In this document: positions 15,795 to 15,987 of the stretch, in pieces
How positions within the stretch are numbered: the stretch's first letter is position 1
Layout of the letters: each line of letters starts with the position of its first letter
Source: DASRJX01 sp035649235
GTDB taxonomy: Bacteria > Acidobacteriota > Polarisedimenticolia > Gp22-AA2
NCBI GenBank assembly: GCA_035649235.1
Contig: DASRJX010000137.1
Span: forward strand, 1 to 15,987
DNA length: 15,987 bases
Direction: 5' to 3'
Notes under the pieces: generated by a model
Seen by the model: only the letters and a program-made list of their open reading frames with translations
The model's database searches: none
What the model was told of the DNA's origin: nothing
Position numbers and translations under genes: made by a program

Positions 15795-15987
15795 GTGAAC
15801 GCCGACTTGACCCCGATCCCGGCGCCGGCGGATGATGCGGCGGAGGCACCGCCGCTTGCCCGCCACCCCGCACATCGAGCAGCACTTCTCAGGCAGCCGG
15901 GCCATCCGCGACACCGTCATCGGATTGGCGGACGGCCTGACCGTCCCCTTCGCGCTGGCGGCCGGCCTGACGGGGGCCGTCGATTCG
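15795..15987 (+). CDS. VIT1/CCC1-family metal transporter, N-terminus (partial, apparent frameshift)
   Basis: The last 39 codons before the window edge read HIEQHFSGS, then RDTVIGLADG and DGLTVPFALAAGLTGAVDS. This is the signature first membrane segment of the VIT1/CCC1 family, which moves Fe(II) or Mn(II) across a membrane. In that frame the first start after a stop is ATG 15832, which has no ribosome binding site and gives an odd Arg-rich beginning (MMRRRHRRLP). Another frame has GTG 15795 with GGGAG eight bases upstream and gives a natural-looking N-terminus (MNADLTPIPAP... ending PPLARHP). Removing one base from the CCCC run at 15866-15869 joins the two as LARHPHIEQHF. I therefore place the start at 15795 and suspect a one-base insertion, either real or an assembly error. 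The gene continues beyond the window and is divergent from the subtilase. Confidence 0.75.
   Translation, partial: MNADLTPIPAPADDAAEAPPLARHPAHRAALLRQPGHPRHRHRIGGRPDRPLRAGGRPDGGRRF

Noticed and set aside
1..15987. tRNA, rRNA, insertion sequences, attachment sites or prophage genes
   Set aside because: No cloverleaf, rRNA-like stretch, transposase, integrase or terminal repeat was recognised on reading either strand. A covariance-model scan was not possible here.

Overview
The window is GC-rich DNA with long, tightly packed bacterial genes, good Shine-Dalgarno sites and very long antisense shadow frames, as expected from strong GC bias at third codon positions. No marker gene fixes the taxon. 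A giant multidomain subtilase with thrombospondin type-3 repeats and recurring Cys-rich motifs, together with MttB-superfamily methyltransferases, suggests an uncultivated soil or sediment lineage (Acidobacteriota-like or a similar high-GC phylum). That placement is inference.

Left part (1-6491): a mirror-image block of two paralogous gene pairs. An MttB-superfamily (trimethylamine/glycine-betaine-type) methyltransferase runs off the left edge on the minus strand and is divergent from a PYROXD2/phytoene-desaturase-like FAD oxidoreductase (1156-2757, plus). A second such oxidoreductase faces it tail to tail with a 14-base gap (2772-4364, minus). It is preceded by a small unknown gene (4461-4745, minus), which is divergent from a second MttB-like gene (5001-6491, plus). 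Each MttB-like gene has a recognisable sigma70-like promoter. Each promoter is preceded by two copies of a quasi-palindrome, GCCGTWACRGC, at matching distances. This points to one activator-type regulator controlling both halves. No corrinoid protein or reductive activase gene lies in the window, and there is no in-frame UAG in the complete MttB homologue.

Middle and right (6545-15520, minus): one 2991-residue exported serine peptidase. It has an N-terminal signal/anchor, a long propeptide region, an S8 catalytic domain with an intact Asp/His/Asn/Ser set and a KP-43-like beta-barrel. About 2000 further residues of beta-sandwich, jelly-roll-like, Ca-binding TSP3 and Cys-rich modules follow. 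It is convergent with the second MttB-like gene across a 53-base gap filled by two strong inverted repeats.

Right edge (15795-15987, plus): the N-terminus of a VIT1/CCC1-family metal transporter. It appears to carry a single-base frameshift at a CCCC run, and it is divergent from the subtilase.
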